Notes: generated from the sequence alone by a model not told the origin. A stretch of DNA of 64,000 bases from Paenibacillus azoreducens (GCF_021654775.1 NZ_AP025343.1:186001-250000); one strand, 5' to 3'. Counted from the stretch's first letter, positions 8,878 to 18,864 are shown. Translations and numbers: made by a program.

Positions 8878-8958
8878 ATATCAAAAAAAGAATAAGGTGA
8901 TTTAAGTAAAATGTCAACATAATCTTGAAAATAGGAAAAAATACATGTATATTCTTAA

Positions 8959-8980
8959 TGAGAATGAGAATTGTTATCAA
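8959..8980 (+). promoter_or_regulatory. Fur box of the NADP reductase gene
   Basis: TGAGAATTGTTATCA (8965-8979) differs from the Fur 7-1-7 consensus at two positions, and TTAATGAGAATGAGAATTG provides a second overlapping half-site array. It ends about 30 bp before the start codon at 9010, close to or over the transcription start, the usual repressing position. Confidence 0.7.
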
Positions 8981-9009
8981 TTATAATGATTTCTGAGGAG
9001 CGAGCGGGA

Positions 9010-10065
9010 ATGTGCCAAGAGGAAATTTTCGATATCACGGTAGTCGGCGGGGGACCAGCCGGGCTGTACTCCGCTTTTTATAGCGGGTTAAGAGAAATGA
9101 AGACGAAAATCATTGAATTTCAGCCTGAACTGGGAGGTAAAGTTCATGTGTATCCGGAGAAAATGATCTGGGATGTCGGAGGACTGATGCCGGTTACCGG
9201 CGCTAAGCTTATCGAGCAGCTGGTGCAGCAGGGGCTGACGTTTAATCCCGAAGTCGTGCTGAATGAGAAAGTCGAGTCCATTACGCGCCGGGAGGATGAC
9301 ATTTTCGAGCTGCATGGAAGCTCGGGCCGCATCCATTTGTCCAAAACGGTTATCGTAGCCGTCGGCGGCGGTATATTAAATCCTCAGAAGCTGGACATTG
9401 AAGGGGCAAGCCGCTTCGAAGTCAGCAATCTTCATTACACCGTGAAGTCGCTGAAACAGTTCAAGGACAAGACGGTGGTGATTTCCGGCGGAGGCAATGC
9501 GGCCATCGATTGGGCCAATGAACTGGAGCCTATAGCCAAGAAAGTCTATGTCTCCTACCGCAAGGATGCGTTGAATGGACATGAAGCCTCGGTGGGGCAT
9601 CTGCTGAGCAGCTCGGTGGAATGTTTGTTCCACACCTCCATTACAAAACTGCATGCGCGCAATGATCGCGAAATCATTGAACGCGTCGAGCTGACCCATC
9701 ATCAGACCGGCGAGGTGACCGAGCTCTATGTGGATGAGGTCATCATCAATCATGGTTACGAGCGCGATATGACATTGCTGCAAAACAGCGCTCTCCAAAT
9801 CGACATTGCCGACCAGCACTATATCGCCGGCACGCCGAACAGCGAATCTTCCGTACCCGGTCTGTATGCGGCGGGGGACATTCTGAAGCATGAAGGCAAG
9901 CTGCATCTGATCGCAGGGGCCTTCCAAGATGCGGCTAACGCGGTGAATAAGGCGAAGCAGTTCATTGAGCCGGAAGCCGGCGAGTTCGCTATGGTTTCTT
10001 CGCATAATGAGCTGTTCAAGGATCGGAACAAAGAGCTGGTTAAGAAAATGATGGGTTCGATCTGA
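9010..10065 (+). CDS. Ferredoxin/flavodoxin-NADP reductase, thioredoxin-reductase-like (YumC type)
   Basis: 351 residues from ATG 9010, chosen because GAGGAG (8995-9000) stands 9 bp upstream; the TTG at 8971 in the same frame lies inside the Fur box. FAD-binding GGGPAGLYSAFY is near residues 13-24, the NADP-binding GGGNAAIDWANEL in the middle, and LYAAGD followed by a Gly/Ala-rich helix near the C-terminus. There is no CxxC redox pair, which separates type-2 FNRs from thioredoxin reductases. Divergent position to a siderophore importer and its own Fur box suggest it supplies electrons, for example for release of iron from imported siderophores; this is inference. Confidence 0.9.
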   Translation: MCQEEIFDITVVGGGPAGLYSAFYSGLREMKTKIIEFQPELGGKVHVYPEKMIWDVGGLMPVTGAKLIEQLVQQGLTFNPEVVLNEKVESITRREDDIFELHGSSGRIHLSKTVIVAVGGGILNPQKLDIEGASRFEVSNLHYTVKSLKQFKDKTVVISGGGNAAIDWANELEPIAKKVYVSYRKDALNGHEASVGHLLSSSVECLFHTSITKLHARNDREIIERVELTHHQTGEVTELYVDEVIINHGYERDMTLLQNSALQIDIADQHYIAGTPNSESSVPGLYAAGDILKHEGKLHLIAGAFQDAANAVNKAKQFIEPEAGEFAMVSSHNELFKDRNKELVKKMMGSI

Positions 10066-10122
10066 ACCTTATACTTAGATAAAGTCCTCTCTTGAGAGGG
10101 CTCCTCAAATTTGAATCCTTTC

Positions 10123-10155
10123 AAAAATCACTGACCGTAACTGTCAGTGATTTTT
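10123..10155 (+). terminator. Terminator of the NADP reductase gene
   Basis: A 13-bp perfect stem AAAAATCACTGAC (10123-10135) with GTCAGTGATTTTT (10143-10155). A smaller CCTCTCTTGAGAGG hairpin lies just before it. Confidence 0.8.
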
Positions 10156-10206
10156 GTTTATACTCATAAGCAAGAGAGAAAAATAATTCTATTGGAGGAA
10201 TGAATC

Positions 10207-10704
10207 ATGTTTACAAGCATTGACGATTTTGCTGCGGAATGGTCACAGGAAGCCAAGATGACAAAGCAGGTCATGAATCTGCTGACGGATGAATCGCTAA
10301 ATCAGGCTATCACCGATAAGCACCGGACGCTCGGTAAGCTGGCTTGGCATCTGGTCGAGTCCGTCGGCTATATGACTTCCTTGGGACTGAAATTCGAAGG
10401 GCCCGATAACGGTGAGAAAGTCAGCAATTCAGCGGTAGCGATTGCGGAGGAGTACGAGCGGATTAGCGAGGCTATTCTGGAGGCGGTCAAGACACAATGG
10501 GATAACGAGTCGCTCCGGGTAACCCAAACGGTTTTCGGTGGGGAATGGAATAACGGCGCTTCTTTACGCTTCACCATCATGCATCAGGCGCACCACCGGG
10601 GACAAATGACTGTTCTGATGAGACAAGCCGGGCTTCGGATTCCCGATCTCTACGGTCCCAATTATGATTCCTGGATCGAAAGAGGCATGGAACCGCGCGC
10701 TTAG
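10207..10704 (+). CDS. DinB-family protein
   Basis: 165 residues, a four-helix-bundle DinB/YfiT-like protein. The expected metal-ligand histidines are visible: His in KLAWHLVES near residue 48 and the C-terminal pair in MHQAHHRGQMTVLMRQAG. GGAGG is 8 bp before ATG 10207. Members of this superfamily include thiol (bacillithiol, mycothiol) transferases, but many have no known reaction. The next gene encodes a WYL regulator on the same strand about 60 bp downstream, a pairing that recurs at 22.6-24.1 kb in this window. Confidence 0.88.
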   Translation: MFTSIDDFAAEWSQEAKMTKQVMNLLTDESLNQAITDKHRTLGKLAWHLVESVGYMTSLGLKFEGPDNGEKVSNSAVAIAEEYERISEAILEAVKTQWDNESLRVTQTVFGGEWNNGASLRFTIMHQAHHRGQMTVLMRQAGLRIPDLYGPNYDSWIERGMEPRA

Positions 10705-10761
10705 GAGCGATACAATAGTTGCTAATACCCTGAAAAAAACTTTATCATGAAGGGAATTAGT

Positions 10762-11766
10762 ATGATGTCCAAAGCAGATAATATGCTGTCCATTCTGTGG
10801 ATGTTAAGATCAGGCAAAAAAATGACGGCGCAGCAGCTTTCCGATGAACTGGAAATCCATGTCCGCACAGTATACCGCTGCATCGACTCATTATGCGCCA
10901 GCGGAGCGCCCATCATAGCCGATTCCGGTCCGAATGGCGGTTTTCAAATTATGGGGGAATTTGCGGAATCTCCGCTGCTGTTCGATACCGAAGAGCAAAA
11001 AGCGCTGGTGCATGCTTCCGTATTCGCCAAGGAAGCCGGATATCCGTTCACTGATGCGCTGAACCGGGCCATCGACAAGCTGAAACGGTATACCAACGAG
11101 AAGCAGCTCCATCAGCTTGAGCGCCACAGCAGCGGAATATCGGTTCTGCATCCCCCGATTGACGGGCAGCAGAAATCGTTCCTTCAAATGCTGGAAGGTG
11201 CCATTGCTTCAGGCCAGACGCTGAAAATGAATTATGCCAAAGGTAGAGACGGTACCGTGATTACCCGCGATTTTGATCCGTACGGCATCGTCCATTGGAA
11301 GGGTCAGTGGTATACGGTCGGATATTGCCGGCTGCGCCGGGAAATGCGTAATTTCCGCGTGGACCGGATCACGCAATTGGAATTAACTGATCAGCACTTT
11401 GAGCGTCCGGAAGATTTTTCGGCCAAAGGTGTTCTGCTTAACCAGCTGCTGCCTGACACTTTGCTTGATGATTCTCTCGTTACCGTAAGGGTCCAGGGAC
11501 ATGAACATGTACTGAATGAACTCAGGCAGCATTGGCTGTTTGGCCATGCGCTGACAGATCAAAGTCCGGGAGAAGCGGTGTTCCGGCTGGAGCCGTCTTC
11601 CCTTCAAGCGTTTGTCCCTTACTTTCTTCTTCCATACGGCAAAGCGTTGACCATCCTCGAACCGGACATGCTTGTCATGAAAATGGCCGAAGTAAGCGCA
11701 GGGATCGCCGAGCATTATAGAAATATGCTATCGAAATCCATTACCCCCAAAGGAGATAGGCAATGA
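10762..11766 (+). CDS. HTH/WYL-domain transcriptional regulator (YafY type)
   Basis: 334 residues. An N-terminal HTH_11 domain (ILWMLRSGKKMTAQQLSDEL, then VRTVYRCIDSLCASGAPI) is followed by the WYL domain (residues about 140-320) with the typical DFDPYGIVHWKGQWYTVGYC and MRNFRVDRI segments; the usual W-Y-L triad reads as WYTVGYC. ATG 10762 is preferred to ATG 10747 because AAGGGA ends 6 bp before it. Its stop overlaps the start of the ABM gene (ATGA), so regulator and small enzyme are co-translated. WYL domains usually sense nucleic acid or small ligands; the target is unknown. Confidence 0.88.
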   Translation: MMSKADNMLSILWMLRSGKKMTAQQLSDELEIHVRTVYRCIDSLCASGAPIIADSGPNGGFQIMGEFAESPLLFDTEEQKALVHASVFAKEAGYPFTDALNRAIDKLKRYTNEKQLHQLERHSSGISVLHPPIDGQQKSFLQMLEGAIASGQTLKMNYAKGRDGTVITRDFDPYGIVHWKGQWYTVGYCRLRREMRNFRVDRITQLELTDQHFERPEDFSAKGVLLNQLLPDTLLDDSLVTVRVQGHEHVLNELRQHWLFGHALTDQSPGEAVFRLEPSSLQAFVPYFLLPYGKALTILEPDMLVMKMAEVSAGIAEHYRNMLSKSITPKGDRQ

Positions 11767-12065
11767 ACAAATTCGCCATGTATGGAAAACTGACCGCCCT
11801 GCCGGGAAAGAGAGATGAGCTTGTGGGCATCCTGCTTGAGGCGGCTGATATTCTTCAATCGAACGCAAACTGTGATTTATACATTGTCAACGTCTCGGAT
11901 GATTATCCTGACACGGTATGGGTCACCGAGCTATGGAAAGATCAAGAGGCGCATGCAGCCTCATTAGCGGATACGAAGGTTCTGGAACTGCTGCAGCGCG
12001 GACGTCCGCTGATTGCGGGCGGTGAGCCGCTTCAGCTGCGTCCTGTGGGAGGGAAAGGATTATAA
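11763..12065 (+). CDS. Antibiotic biosynthesis monooxygenase (ABM) domain protein
   Basis: 100 residues, a single ferredoxin-like ABM fold. The N-terminal strand FAMYGKLTALPGKRDELVGIL and the later YPDTVWVTELWKDQEAHAASL are the characteristic segments of this family (dimeric alpha-beta barrels, some of which are quinol or haem-degrading monooxygenases). It overlaps the WYL regulator by 4 bp. No haem-ligand pattern of the IsdG type stands out, so no specific substrate is proposed. Confidence 0.85.
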   Translation: MNKFAMYGKLTALPGKRDELVGILLEAADILQSNANCDLYIVNVSDDYPDTVWVTELWKDQEAHAASLADTKVLELLQRGRPLIAGGEPLQLRPVGGKGL

Positions 12066-12092
12066 AATCCTCAGTTTGACGAGAAATCCCTT

Positions 12093-12245
12093 CTATATGA
12101 GACGCCGGTTTCTTTTTCTTGACATGAAAATGTCCAGACCCTGAAAAAACAGGGGATCGCCCCCTCTTTCCAAGCGATCCAGGTGGATCGTCATCTTCTT
12201 CATGTTCTGCACCGCAGCCGTCATCAAGGCCTCTCTCTTGAGAGG
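12093..12245 (-). pseudogene. Possible remnant of an IS1182-type transposase C-terminus
   Basis: On the minus strand the frame reads REALMTAAVQNMKKMTIHL followed by DRLERGGDPLFF. The segment ALMTAAxQNMKK is typical of the last helix of IS1182/IS5-like transposases of Bacillales. Nothing upstream continues the protein and no terminal repeats are visible, so only a scrap is left. The 507-bp gap 12066-12572 otherwise contains a terminator (12230-12252) and AT-rich promoter-like sequence. Confidence 0.4.
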
Positions 12246-12252
12246 TTTTTTT
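12230..12252 (+). terminator. Terminator-like hairpin downstream of the ABM gene
   Basis: CCTCTC-TCTT-GAGAGG followed by eight T residues. It lies about 165 bp after the ABM stop and could end the DinB-WYL-ABM transcript. Confidence 0.6.
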
Positions 12253-12572
12253 TGTATACAGGATGATGTTAAGCGCACTGCATCGTAGACAGAATTATCC
12301 GTTACCCCCCGACTTTTGCACCGCTGTTTTCCGCTCGTGCAGGACTCTCAGCCACCCAATGGAGAAAATAACTAAAAATTACTATATTTTTAGGATTGGA
12401 TATATAAAAAAGCTACCAGTTTGAGTTAAAATAAGGAAAATAGAACCTTATATCAGACTAGATGTAACCAAGTTTAGGGTTGGGAGATCATGCGCTTATA
12501 GTACGGAAATAGTTCATATTTAGCAGGACCATACATCGATGACAAACGAAGACGACAAGGGGAGAGCGTGTG

Positions 12573-15380
12573 ATGGTGAAGGAGCAAACGAGGTATTCCC
12601 GGCTCGCCAATATTACAAAATTAATTAACACCAAGCTGGAATTAAGAGAAGTACTGCAGCATGTTACGACAGCCATCTCGGAGGAAATCGTCCAGTGTGA
12701 TTCGGTAGGGATTTATTTGCCGCAGGATGACGGGACTTTCAGAGGATATGTCGGCAAGCCGGAAATCATTAACGGTATGACGCTGGACATGCATATCATC
12801 GATACCGACCGTGATCAGTTGGCCAAAGAAGTGATCGAAACGCAAAAAACGATCTATATTCCGGACACATCACAAGATGAACGCCCTGACTCCTGGGCAA
12901 TTGAAGGTTTTGAAATCAAATCGCTGCTCGTTCTTCCCATCTCGTATGAGAAGGAACTGTTTGGACTCGTATTTCTTTTTGATTACGGCATCCCGATGAA
13001 CCTGACGGAATCAGAAATTCAAACGGTCGAGGCCTATGTCAATATGGCGGCCGTCGCGATCCGCAATGCTAACAATTTGACGCATAAGGAAAATCTGATT
13101 GCCGAAAAACAGCTCCTGCTCGACGTGACGCGGAACCTGTCGTTGTGTTCTACCATGCAGCAAGGGCTGGATACCTGCTTTTACTATATTGCGAAAGTAC
13201 TAAACAATTATAATGTCGGGGCGCATTTGCTGGATCCGCTCGCAGGCAAAAGAATCAAACCGGCCAAGCTCAGCAAAAACAGCGATTGGTCGGAAGAAGA
13301 CTGGATGCGGACCCATCAGAGGATGAAGATCGACCCTGAAAATGATTACGTTTTCCAAGAAGTGGTCCGCACGAAAAAAGTCATCATTATCCCGGATGTA
13401 TCGCAGGATCATAGGCCCAATCATCAGGCCTGCCGCGATTTCGGGATCAAAGGAATGTACATGTTTCCGCTCGTGTCCATGGGCGAGGTGCTCGGCGTCA
13501 TTGCCGTCGTAAATCTCGGCGAAAAAATTATGAGATATTCGGAGGCTACTATCCAGCTCTGCCAATCGATTATTGAAGCGACGGCTTCAACGCTGTCCAA
13601 TCTGCTCTATATGGAGAAGCAGGAGGTCATTATTGAGGAAAGAACCTCGGAGATTACCTTCAAAAACAAAGAGCTTGAAAGAGTGGTCGCCGAGCTGCAG
13701 CAGCTGAGCCGCGAGAAGGAACTGATCCTGAACTCGGCCGGGGAAGGGATTTTCGGGCTGGATTTGGAGGGGAACATCACCTTTTGCAATCCGGCCGGGG
13801 AAGCCATGCTTGGCTACGAAACCAAAGGCGAACTCATTGGCCAACCTTGCAGTGTCATTTTTAATGGGGAAAAAGGCGGGAGAATCGAGGCATGCGGCAT
13901 CGGACAGCGCAAGTGGAATAAACTGCACACGGATGATCGCTTCTATCGCAAGGATAATTCCAGTTTTCCGGTTGAATACGTGATCTCTTCCATTAAGGAA
14001 GGGGACAACATCGTAGGCGATGTGGTTACGTTCAAGGATATTACGCAGCGGAAGCAGATGGAGGAAGAGATCAAATACCATGCATATTTTGACAGCGTCA
14101 CAGACCTGCCGAACAGGGTCCTTTTGAAGGACAGGCTGAATCAGGGCATCAAGTATGCGCAAATGAATGGGGGGAAATTAGCGCTTCTGTATCTGGATCT
14201 GGACCGCTTCAAATTTATTAACGATACGCTGGGACATACTTATGGCGATTTGCTTCTGCGCGATGTAGCCAAGCGGCTCAGTGCCTGCATTCCCAAAAGC
14301 GCCACCGTATCGCGGCAGGGCGGGGATGAATTCACGATCTTTTTGCCGAACATCAACGGAAAAAAAGACATCATGAAAGTCGTCAACCAGGTGATCGCCT
14401 CGTTCGCGGAGCCTTTTTACGTAAAGGAAAACGAAGTATACATCAAAACAAGCATCGGCATCAGTCTGTTTCCGGACCACGGGGATACGAGCGAAACGCT
14501 TATCAAAAATGCGGACACGGCGATGTATAAATCGAAAGAAATCTCCGGGAACAGCTATCATTTCTTCAGCATGGGCATGGATACGCGGACCTTTGAAATC
14601 GTTAAATTTGAAAATGCTTTATATAAAGCTCTCGATCAGAATGAGCTGATGATCTACTACCAGCCGCAGATTAACTATGAGACCCAAACGATTGTCGGCG
14701 TTGAAGCCCTGCTTCGCTGGAAGCATCCGACTGAGGGCATGGTGGCGCCGGACGAGTTTATACCGATTGCCGAGGAGACCGGTCTGATCGTTCCGATCGG
14801 GGAATGGGTGCTGCGGAATGCCTGCATGCAAATCAAGGAATGGCATAAGATGGGGCTCCCACATATCAGCGTATCGGTGAATCTTTCCGCTAGACAGTTT
14901 GAACAAAACAACTTGTTCAGCATCGTCAAAAACATTCTGAAAAAGACCGATTTATCACCTGAATACCTGCACCTGGAAGTCACGGAAAACCAAATCATCA
15001 AAAATTCCGATGTCACGCTCAAAACGATGGAGCAGTTGAAGCGCCTTGGCATCAATATCGCGATCGACGATTTTGGCACAGGGTACTCCTCTCTCGGATA
15101 TTTGAAGAACTTCCCGATCAGTACGCTGAAAATCGATAAGTCTTTCGTGCAGGATATCATCAAGGACGACGACAATGCGGCCATCACGAACACCATTGTA
15201 ACACTGGCGCAGAACCTGAATCTGAATGTCATTGCCGAAGGCGTTGAAACGAAGGAGCAGGCGGAATTTTTGGCCGCGCGCAGCTGTTACTTGATGCAGG
15301 GGTATTATTTCAGCCGCCCGATGAAAGCGGAGGATATCGCTAAATTATTTCTATCATACGGATTGAGCCAAAGCCCGTAG
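12573..15380 (+). CDS. Cyclic-di-GMP regulator with GAF-GAF-PAS-GGDEF-EAL domains
   Basis: 935 residues, no membrane helix. Order: GAF (about 15-165), GAF (about 185-345), a short coiled coil, PAS (about 385-505), GGDEF (about 515-675), EAL (about 690-930). The cyclase motif GGDEF is intact at residues 583-587 with no RxxD inhibitory site five residues upstream. The phosphodiesterase part keeps EALLRW (711-716), [31 protein letters not shown] and AEGVET, so both activities are possible. ATG 12573 is preferred over GTG 12570 by spacing from AGGGGAG. The two GAF domains suggest cytosolic ligand sensing. It stands alone, with no linked receptor. Confidence 0.95.
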   Translation: MVKEQTRYSRLANITKLINTKLELREVLQHVTTAISEEIVQCDSVGIYLPQDDGTFRGYVGKPEIINGMTLDMHIIDTDRDQLAKEVIETQKTIYIPDTSQDERPDSWAIEGFEIKSLLVLPISYEKELFGLVFLFDYGIPMNLTESEIQTVEAYVNMAAVAIRNANNLTHKENLIAEKQLLLDVTRNLSLCSTMQQGLDTCFYYIAKVLNNYNVGAHLLDPLAGKRIKPAKLSKNSDWSEEDWMRTHQRMKIDPENDYVFQEVVRTKKVIIIPDVSQDHRPNHQACRDFGIKGMYMFPLVSMGEVLGVIAVVNLGEKIMRYSEATIQLCQSIIEATASTLSNLLYMEKQEVIIEERTSEITFKNKELERVVAELQQLSREKELILNSAGEGIFGLDLEGNITFCNPAGEAMLGYETKGELIGQPCSVIFNGEKGGRIEACGIGQRKWNKLHTDDRFYRKDNSSFPVEYVISSIKEGDNIVGDVVTFKDITQRKQMEEEIKYHAYFDSVTDLPNRVLLKDRLNQGIKYAQMNGGKLALLYLDLDRFKFINDTLGHTYGDLLLRDVAKRLSACIPKSATVSRQGGDEFTIFLPNINGKKDIMKVVNQVIASFAEPFYVKENEVYIKTSIGISLFPDHGDTSETLIKNADTAMYKSKEISGNSYHFFSMGMDTRTFEIVKFENALYKALDQNELMIYYQPQINYETQTIVGVEALLRWKHPTEGMVAPDEFIPIAEETGLIVPIGEWVLRNACMQIKEWHKMGLPHISVSVNLSARQFEQNNLFSIVKNILKKTDLSPEYLHLEVTENQIIKNSDVTLKTMEQLKRLGINIAIDDFGTGYSSLGYLKNFPISTLKIDKSFVQDIIKDDDNAAITNTIVTLAQNLNLNVIAEGVETKEQAEFLAARSCYLMQGYYFSRPMKAEDIAKLFLSYGLSQSP

Positions 15381-15435
15381 GCTTGGTTCAATCCCTTACA
15401 TCATAGATGAAAAATGTAATTTTAGGAGGTTTTTT

Positions 15436-17073
15436 ATGAAAGCAGCACGCGCAGTTCTAGAGTATTTGAAAAGTCAGGGCGTCAGACATATTTTTGGAAT
15501 TCCCGCCGGTTCGGTGAATGTGTTGTTCGACCAGTTGGTGGAAATGCCCGAGATCACTCCGGTCGTCACCAAGCATGAGGGGGCCGCTTCTTATATGGCG
15601 GCGGCTTATGCCAAATATTCGAACCAGCTGAGCGTTGCGATCGGCTGCAGCGGACCCGGCGGCACCAATCTGGTTACCGGCGCGGCCAATGCCATGCGGG
15701 AACATCTGCCGGTATTATTCCTCACCGGTGCGGTTCCGGTAAATACGCTTGGTCTCAATGCTTCGCAGGAGCTGGATGCCGAGCCGGTGTTCCGTTCGGT
15801 GACCAAATACAGCGTAACCGTCCGCGAGTCGAAGGATTTGCTGCCTGAAGTGGTGAAGGCGGTTGAAATCGCGATTTCCGGTGTGCCGGGACCTGTACAT
15901 GTAGCGATGCCGATCGACGTGCAGCAGGGGGAAGTTTCGAATGTGACCATTCCTGAACCGCCGAAAAGAGCGCCGATCGTTCCCGATCTGGACACGATCA
16001 AGCAGGTGGCACAGGAACTGGCGAAACGCGAAAGCGGTTATGTGTTCGTGGGACAAGGCGTCCGTTATTCCGTGGATCAGGTGCTTGAGCTGGGGGCTCT
16101 TCTGAATTGGCCGATCGTAACGACACCGCAGGCCAAAGGACTGATTCCGGAGGAACATCCGCTGCTATCGGGCGTGTTTGGATTTGCCGGACATGAAGGG
16201 GCTTCGGCGCTGATTAATGAAGGAGACGGACAAGCCCTGCTGATTCTCGGTTCGAGTTTGGGCGAAACTGCAACAAACAACTGGAATCCGAATTTGACGA
16301 AAAACCGGTTCTGCGTGCAAATGGATTTTGACAAGACGGTATTTGGCCGCAAATATGAGATCGACATTCCGGTTCTGGGCGATATCAATTTGAGCCTGAT
16401 GTTCCTGCTGGAAGAATTGAAGGCGCTTGGGCTGCCAAAAGCAGGCGGGAAGGCGTTTGCCAAGCAGCAGGCATACGTTCCGACAGAGGAATACAATACG
16501 CAAAACGTGCTGAAAAACCTGCAAAAGCATCTGCCTGCGGATACGCGGTATACCGTGGATATCGGAGAATTCATGTCCTACGTGATCAATTACATGAATG
16601 TGCTTGATTACAACACATTTGATATTAACGTACACTTTGGCGCGATGGGCAGCGGCATCGGTTCCGCCATCGGCGCGAAGTTCGCGGACCCGGACCGTCC
16701 GGTGGTGTGCATTACAGGCGACGGCTGCTTCTTTATGCATGGCATGGAGATATTGACGGCCAAGGAATACAGACTGCCGATTCTGTTCGTCGTAATGAAC
16801 AACGCCCGCCTCGGCATGGTGTATCATGGACATGAGCTGCAGTATAAGCGATCGCATGCTTCCTTCTTGCAGCAAGAAATCAGCATCGCGGCAATGGCTG
16901 CGGCAATGGGGGTTCCAAGCTATCGTGTCGACGAACTGGGCGACTTGAACCAGGAAGCGCTAAGCAGCCTGTTGAATGCAGGCGGTCCTGCAGTTCTGGA
17001 AATCGCTTTGGTGGACAACAACACTCCTCCAATGGGCGATCGCGTGAAATTCCTGTCCTCGTTCGGGAAATAA
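15436..17073 (+). CDS. Thiamine-pyrophosphate enzyme, acetolactate-synthase-like
   Basis: 545 residues. N-terminal pyrimidine-binding domain with the catalytic Glu48 in TKHEGAASYMA, a central domain (about 190-330), and a C-terminal TPP domain with the GDGCFFMHGME motif starting near residue 427 and the closing NN (VVMNNARLG). AGGAGG precedes ATG 15436 by 8 bp. The pattern fits the acetolactate synthase/benzoylformate decarboxylase superfamily; the absence of a neighbouring small regulatory subunit or alsD argues against calling it IlvB or AlsS. It is a single-gene unit with its own terminator at 17152-17191. Confidence 0.85.
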   Translation: MKAARAVLEYLKSQGVRHIFGIPAGSVNVLFDQLVEMPEITPVVTKHEGAASYMAAAYAKYSNQLSVAIGCSGPGGTNLVTGAANAMREHLPVLFLTGAVPVNTLGLNASQELDAEPVFRSVTKYSVTVRESKDLLPEVVKAVEIAISGVPGPVHVAMPIDVQQGEVSNVTIPEPPKRAPIVPDLDTIKQVAQELAKRESGYVFVGQGVRYSVDQVLELGALLNWPIVTTPQAKGLIPEEHPLLSGVFGFAGHEGASALINEGDGQALLILGSSLGETATNNWNPNLTKNRFCVQMDFDKTVFGRKYEIDIPVLGDINLSLMFLLEELKALGLPKAGGKAFAKQQAYVPTEEYNTQNVLKNLQKHLPADTRYTVDIGEFMSYVINYMNVLDYNTFDINVHFGAMGSGIGSAIGAKFADPDRPVVCITGDGCFFMHGMEILTAKEYRLPILFVVMNNARLGMVYHGHELQYKRSHASFLQQEISIAAMAAAMGVPSYRVDELGDLNQEALSSLLNAGGPAVLEIALVDNNTPPMGDRVKFLSSFGK

Positions 17074-17151
17074 ACGTGTAAAGGTTGGCTTTTGCAAGCA
17101 GGGTAATCCCTGGATTTAGAAATGGTTTGTTTCATCGATATACCGAAGTTG

Positions 17152-17191
17152 AACAGCGGCGCAGGGGAGATTCCCTAGTGCCGCTGTTTTT
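17152..17191 (+). terminator. Terminator of the TPP enzyme gene
   Basis: AACAGCGGC (17152-17160) pairs with GCCGCTGTT (17180-17188) and is followed by T residues; the loop itself holds the smaller stem AGGGGA/TTCCCT. Confidence 0.75.
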
Positions 17192-17360
17192 GGTTTTGCG
17201 AGCATTGTTTGCCGAATTTTCAGCGTTCCCTGGTTGTCGCCTATTAGAACGCACTGGATTTGCTTCTACTGCGGACAGCCGAAACAATTGACAGTATATT
17301 TAATCGGATTGAATTTAGGTAAGGTGGCTTCACTGAAAAGCTGGATTCAAAATTAAAAAG

Positions 17361-17551
17361 GTGAATTCCTGCGAAAATGCATCCTTTTATTGTAGTTTAG
17401 TAGGAGAGTAGGTAAATTGATGCGAAAGTGCATCATTTCCCGCTAAAACTATCATCATTGGCTTAAATGGCCGAAAAAGCCTGCAGATTTGCAGGCTTTT
17501 CTGTATAAAGCAGCAGAATTGCGGGAAAAGGATGCACCTTTGCAATTTTCC
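17361..17551 (+). repeat. Intergenic repeat cluster, TGCGAAA-TGCATC family
   Basis: The 787-bp gap 17074-17860 has no gene I can support. It contains TGCGAAAATGCATCCTTTT (17370-17388), TGCGAAAGTGCATCATTTCC (17421-17440) and, inverted, AAAAGGATGCACCTTTGCA (17526-17544). Between them is a compact hairpin AAAAGCCTGCA/TGCAGGCTTTT (17475-17500) that could terminate transcription in either direction. The two-direct-one-inverted layout resembles the other repeat clusters in this window. Confidence 0.6.
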
Positions 17552-17860
17552 TTTTAAATAGAGACTTCGTGCCACCAACGTGGTGCTCATAAAAATGGGA
17601 ATTTCGAGGGTTTTTCTGTTTGCAAATTTTCGGCTTCTCCACTCGATTTTATATGGATGTTCTGCCGATACCTGCACATGGAAACATACAGTTCAGGTCA
17701 TTTTAACGTGGGAGGAAGCTTTTTTGAAGATTATAGAATTTATAAATTTTAAGCGGAGCTTAAGAAATCCTATAATCGCAAGAAAAACATCCGCTAAATG
17801 CGGTCTGTCTTCCTAGAAAGTACGTCGATAGACGTTTTTCTTATGTCTCTCGGATTCCTC

Positions 17861-18622
17861 CTACAAATGAGCAAAGGAGCTGCGGATTGTGGCCATGATG
17901 GCGCCCATCGTTTGCCCTTTGAAGGCATCCGGCACGGCTTGTCCATCAGGACTGGCATAATAGAGGCCCTCGTTCTCTCTGCTCTCTTGGCGCTTGCAAT
18001 AACCGAGCCCCATCAGAGCGTGCTGCAGATCTTCCGGCAGTTCGGTCGTTCCTGTCCGCTCTATAAAATAAGAGGTGGGATATACTTGAACGTCCACATC
18101 TCCCTCGCCAGTAGACACTACGAACAGATCATGATCATGTTTTACGATCCATTGTCCTTTGGAATACAGCGATATTTTGGCATTTTCAAGCCCGGAGATG
18201 GCGTCAAGATTAACTCCGAACAAATGGTTGAGCATCACGCGGATTTCGGGACCGGCGATACGTTTGCCAAACGCGGCAAGCCGGGAATCGATAACGGCCC
18301 GGGGAAGCGGGGTATGATCCTGGCTGGCTTCTTCAGGCAGCCTGTTTTGGACTGCGGCAGAGGTTTCTTTGTCTCCACCCGACAGCAGCACTACATTATC
18401 CAAATCCATGCCGAAAATATGCCCCACGACATCATGAATGACATCGCCCGTGATTTTGCCCGAAAAAGAGGTGAGATAGGCGTCCATAAGCTGGGCTTTG
18501 GTCATTTGGTTCCGGTGTTGGTCCAGCTCTTCAGGACTGGCTTCAGGCATGTCCATAACCAGTGTTTTGTTGATGCCTTCTACGATGAATGCGGGAATAT
18601 TGATACTGTTTATACGGTTCAT
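17861..18622 (-). CDS. Hypothetical protein with an internal duplication
   Basis: 253 residues, no signal peptide, family not recognised. Two related segments are visible: residues about 45-78 (MDAYLTSFSGKITGDVIHDV, then VGHIFGMDLDNV) and about 110-142 (IDSRLAAFGKRIAGPEIRVM, then LNHLFGVNLDAI), pointing to a tandem duplication of a helical unit, followed by a beta-rich C-terminal part (LFVVSTGEGDVDVQVYPTSY). Its start has CGGAGGGTGTT just upstream, a good ribosome site. A slightly longer open frame on the plus strand (17798-18643) covers the same DNA but has no ribosome site and odd composition, so the minus strand is preferred. Confidence 0.7.
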   Translation of the reverse strand: MNRINSINIPAFIVEGINKTLVMDMPEASPEELDQHRNQMTKAQLMDAYLTSFSGKITGDVIHDVVGHIFGMDLDNVVLLSGGDKETSAAVQNRLPEEASQDHTPLPRAVIDSRLAAFGKRIAGPEIRVMLNHLFGVNLDAISGLENAKISLYSKGQWIVKHDHDLFVVSTGEGDVDVQVYPTSYFIERTGTTELPEDLQHALMGLGYCKRQESRENEGLYYASPDGQAVPDAFKGQTMGAIMATIRSSFAHL

Positions 18623-18864
18623 AACACCCTCCGAAATGGTTGAAGTGATCTGTTTTGCATAAATTGTCAGCCTTATTTTCCATTATAACTCAATTTGTTC
18701 GATGAATAACAAAAAATCCCATTCTGCCCGCAGGTCTGTTCGATAAGAAGGAATGATGTAATGAGGAACTAAAAGGGGAAGGAGCAATTTTTGGGCTTTG
18801 TGCATATAGTGGGTAGACATTTACCTAAACATTATGCAAGATCCTGCCAGAAGGAGGCCCGAAA

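Noticed and set aside
17798..18643. Long plus-strand open frame (281 codons) opposite the duplicated protein gene
   Set aside because: It has no ribosome site and an amino-acid composition rich in His, Arg and Cys as expected for a shadow frame; the minus-strand gene has GGAGGGTG at the right distance.
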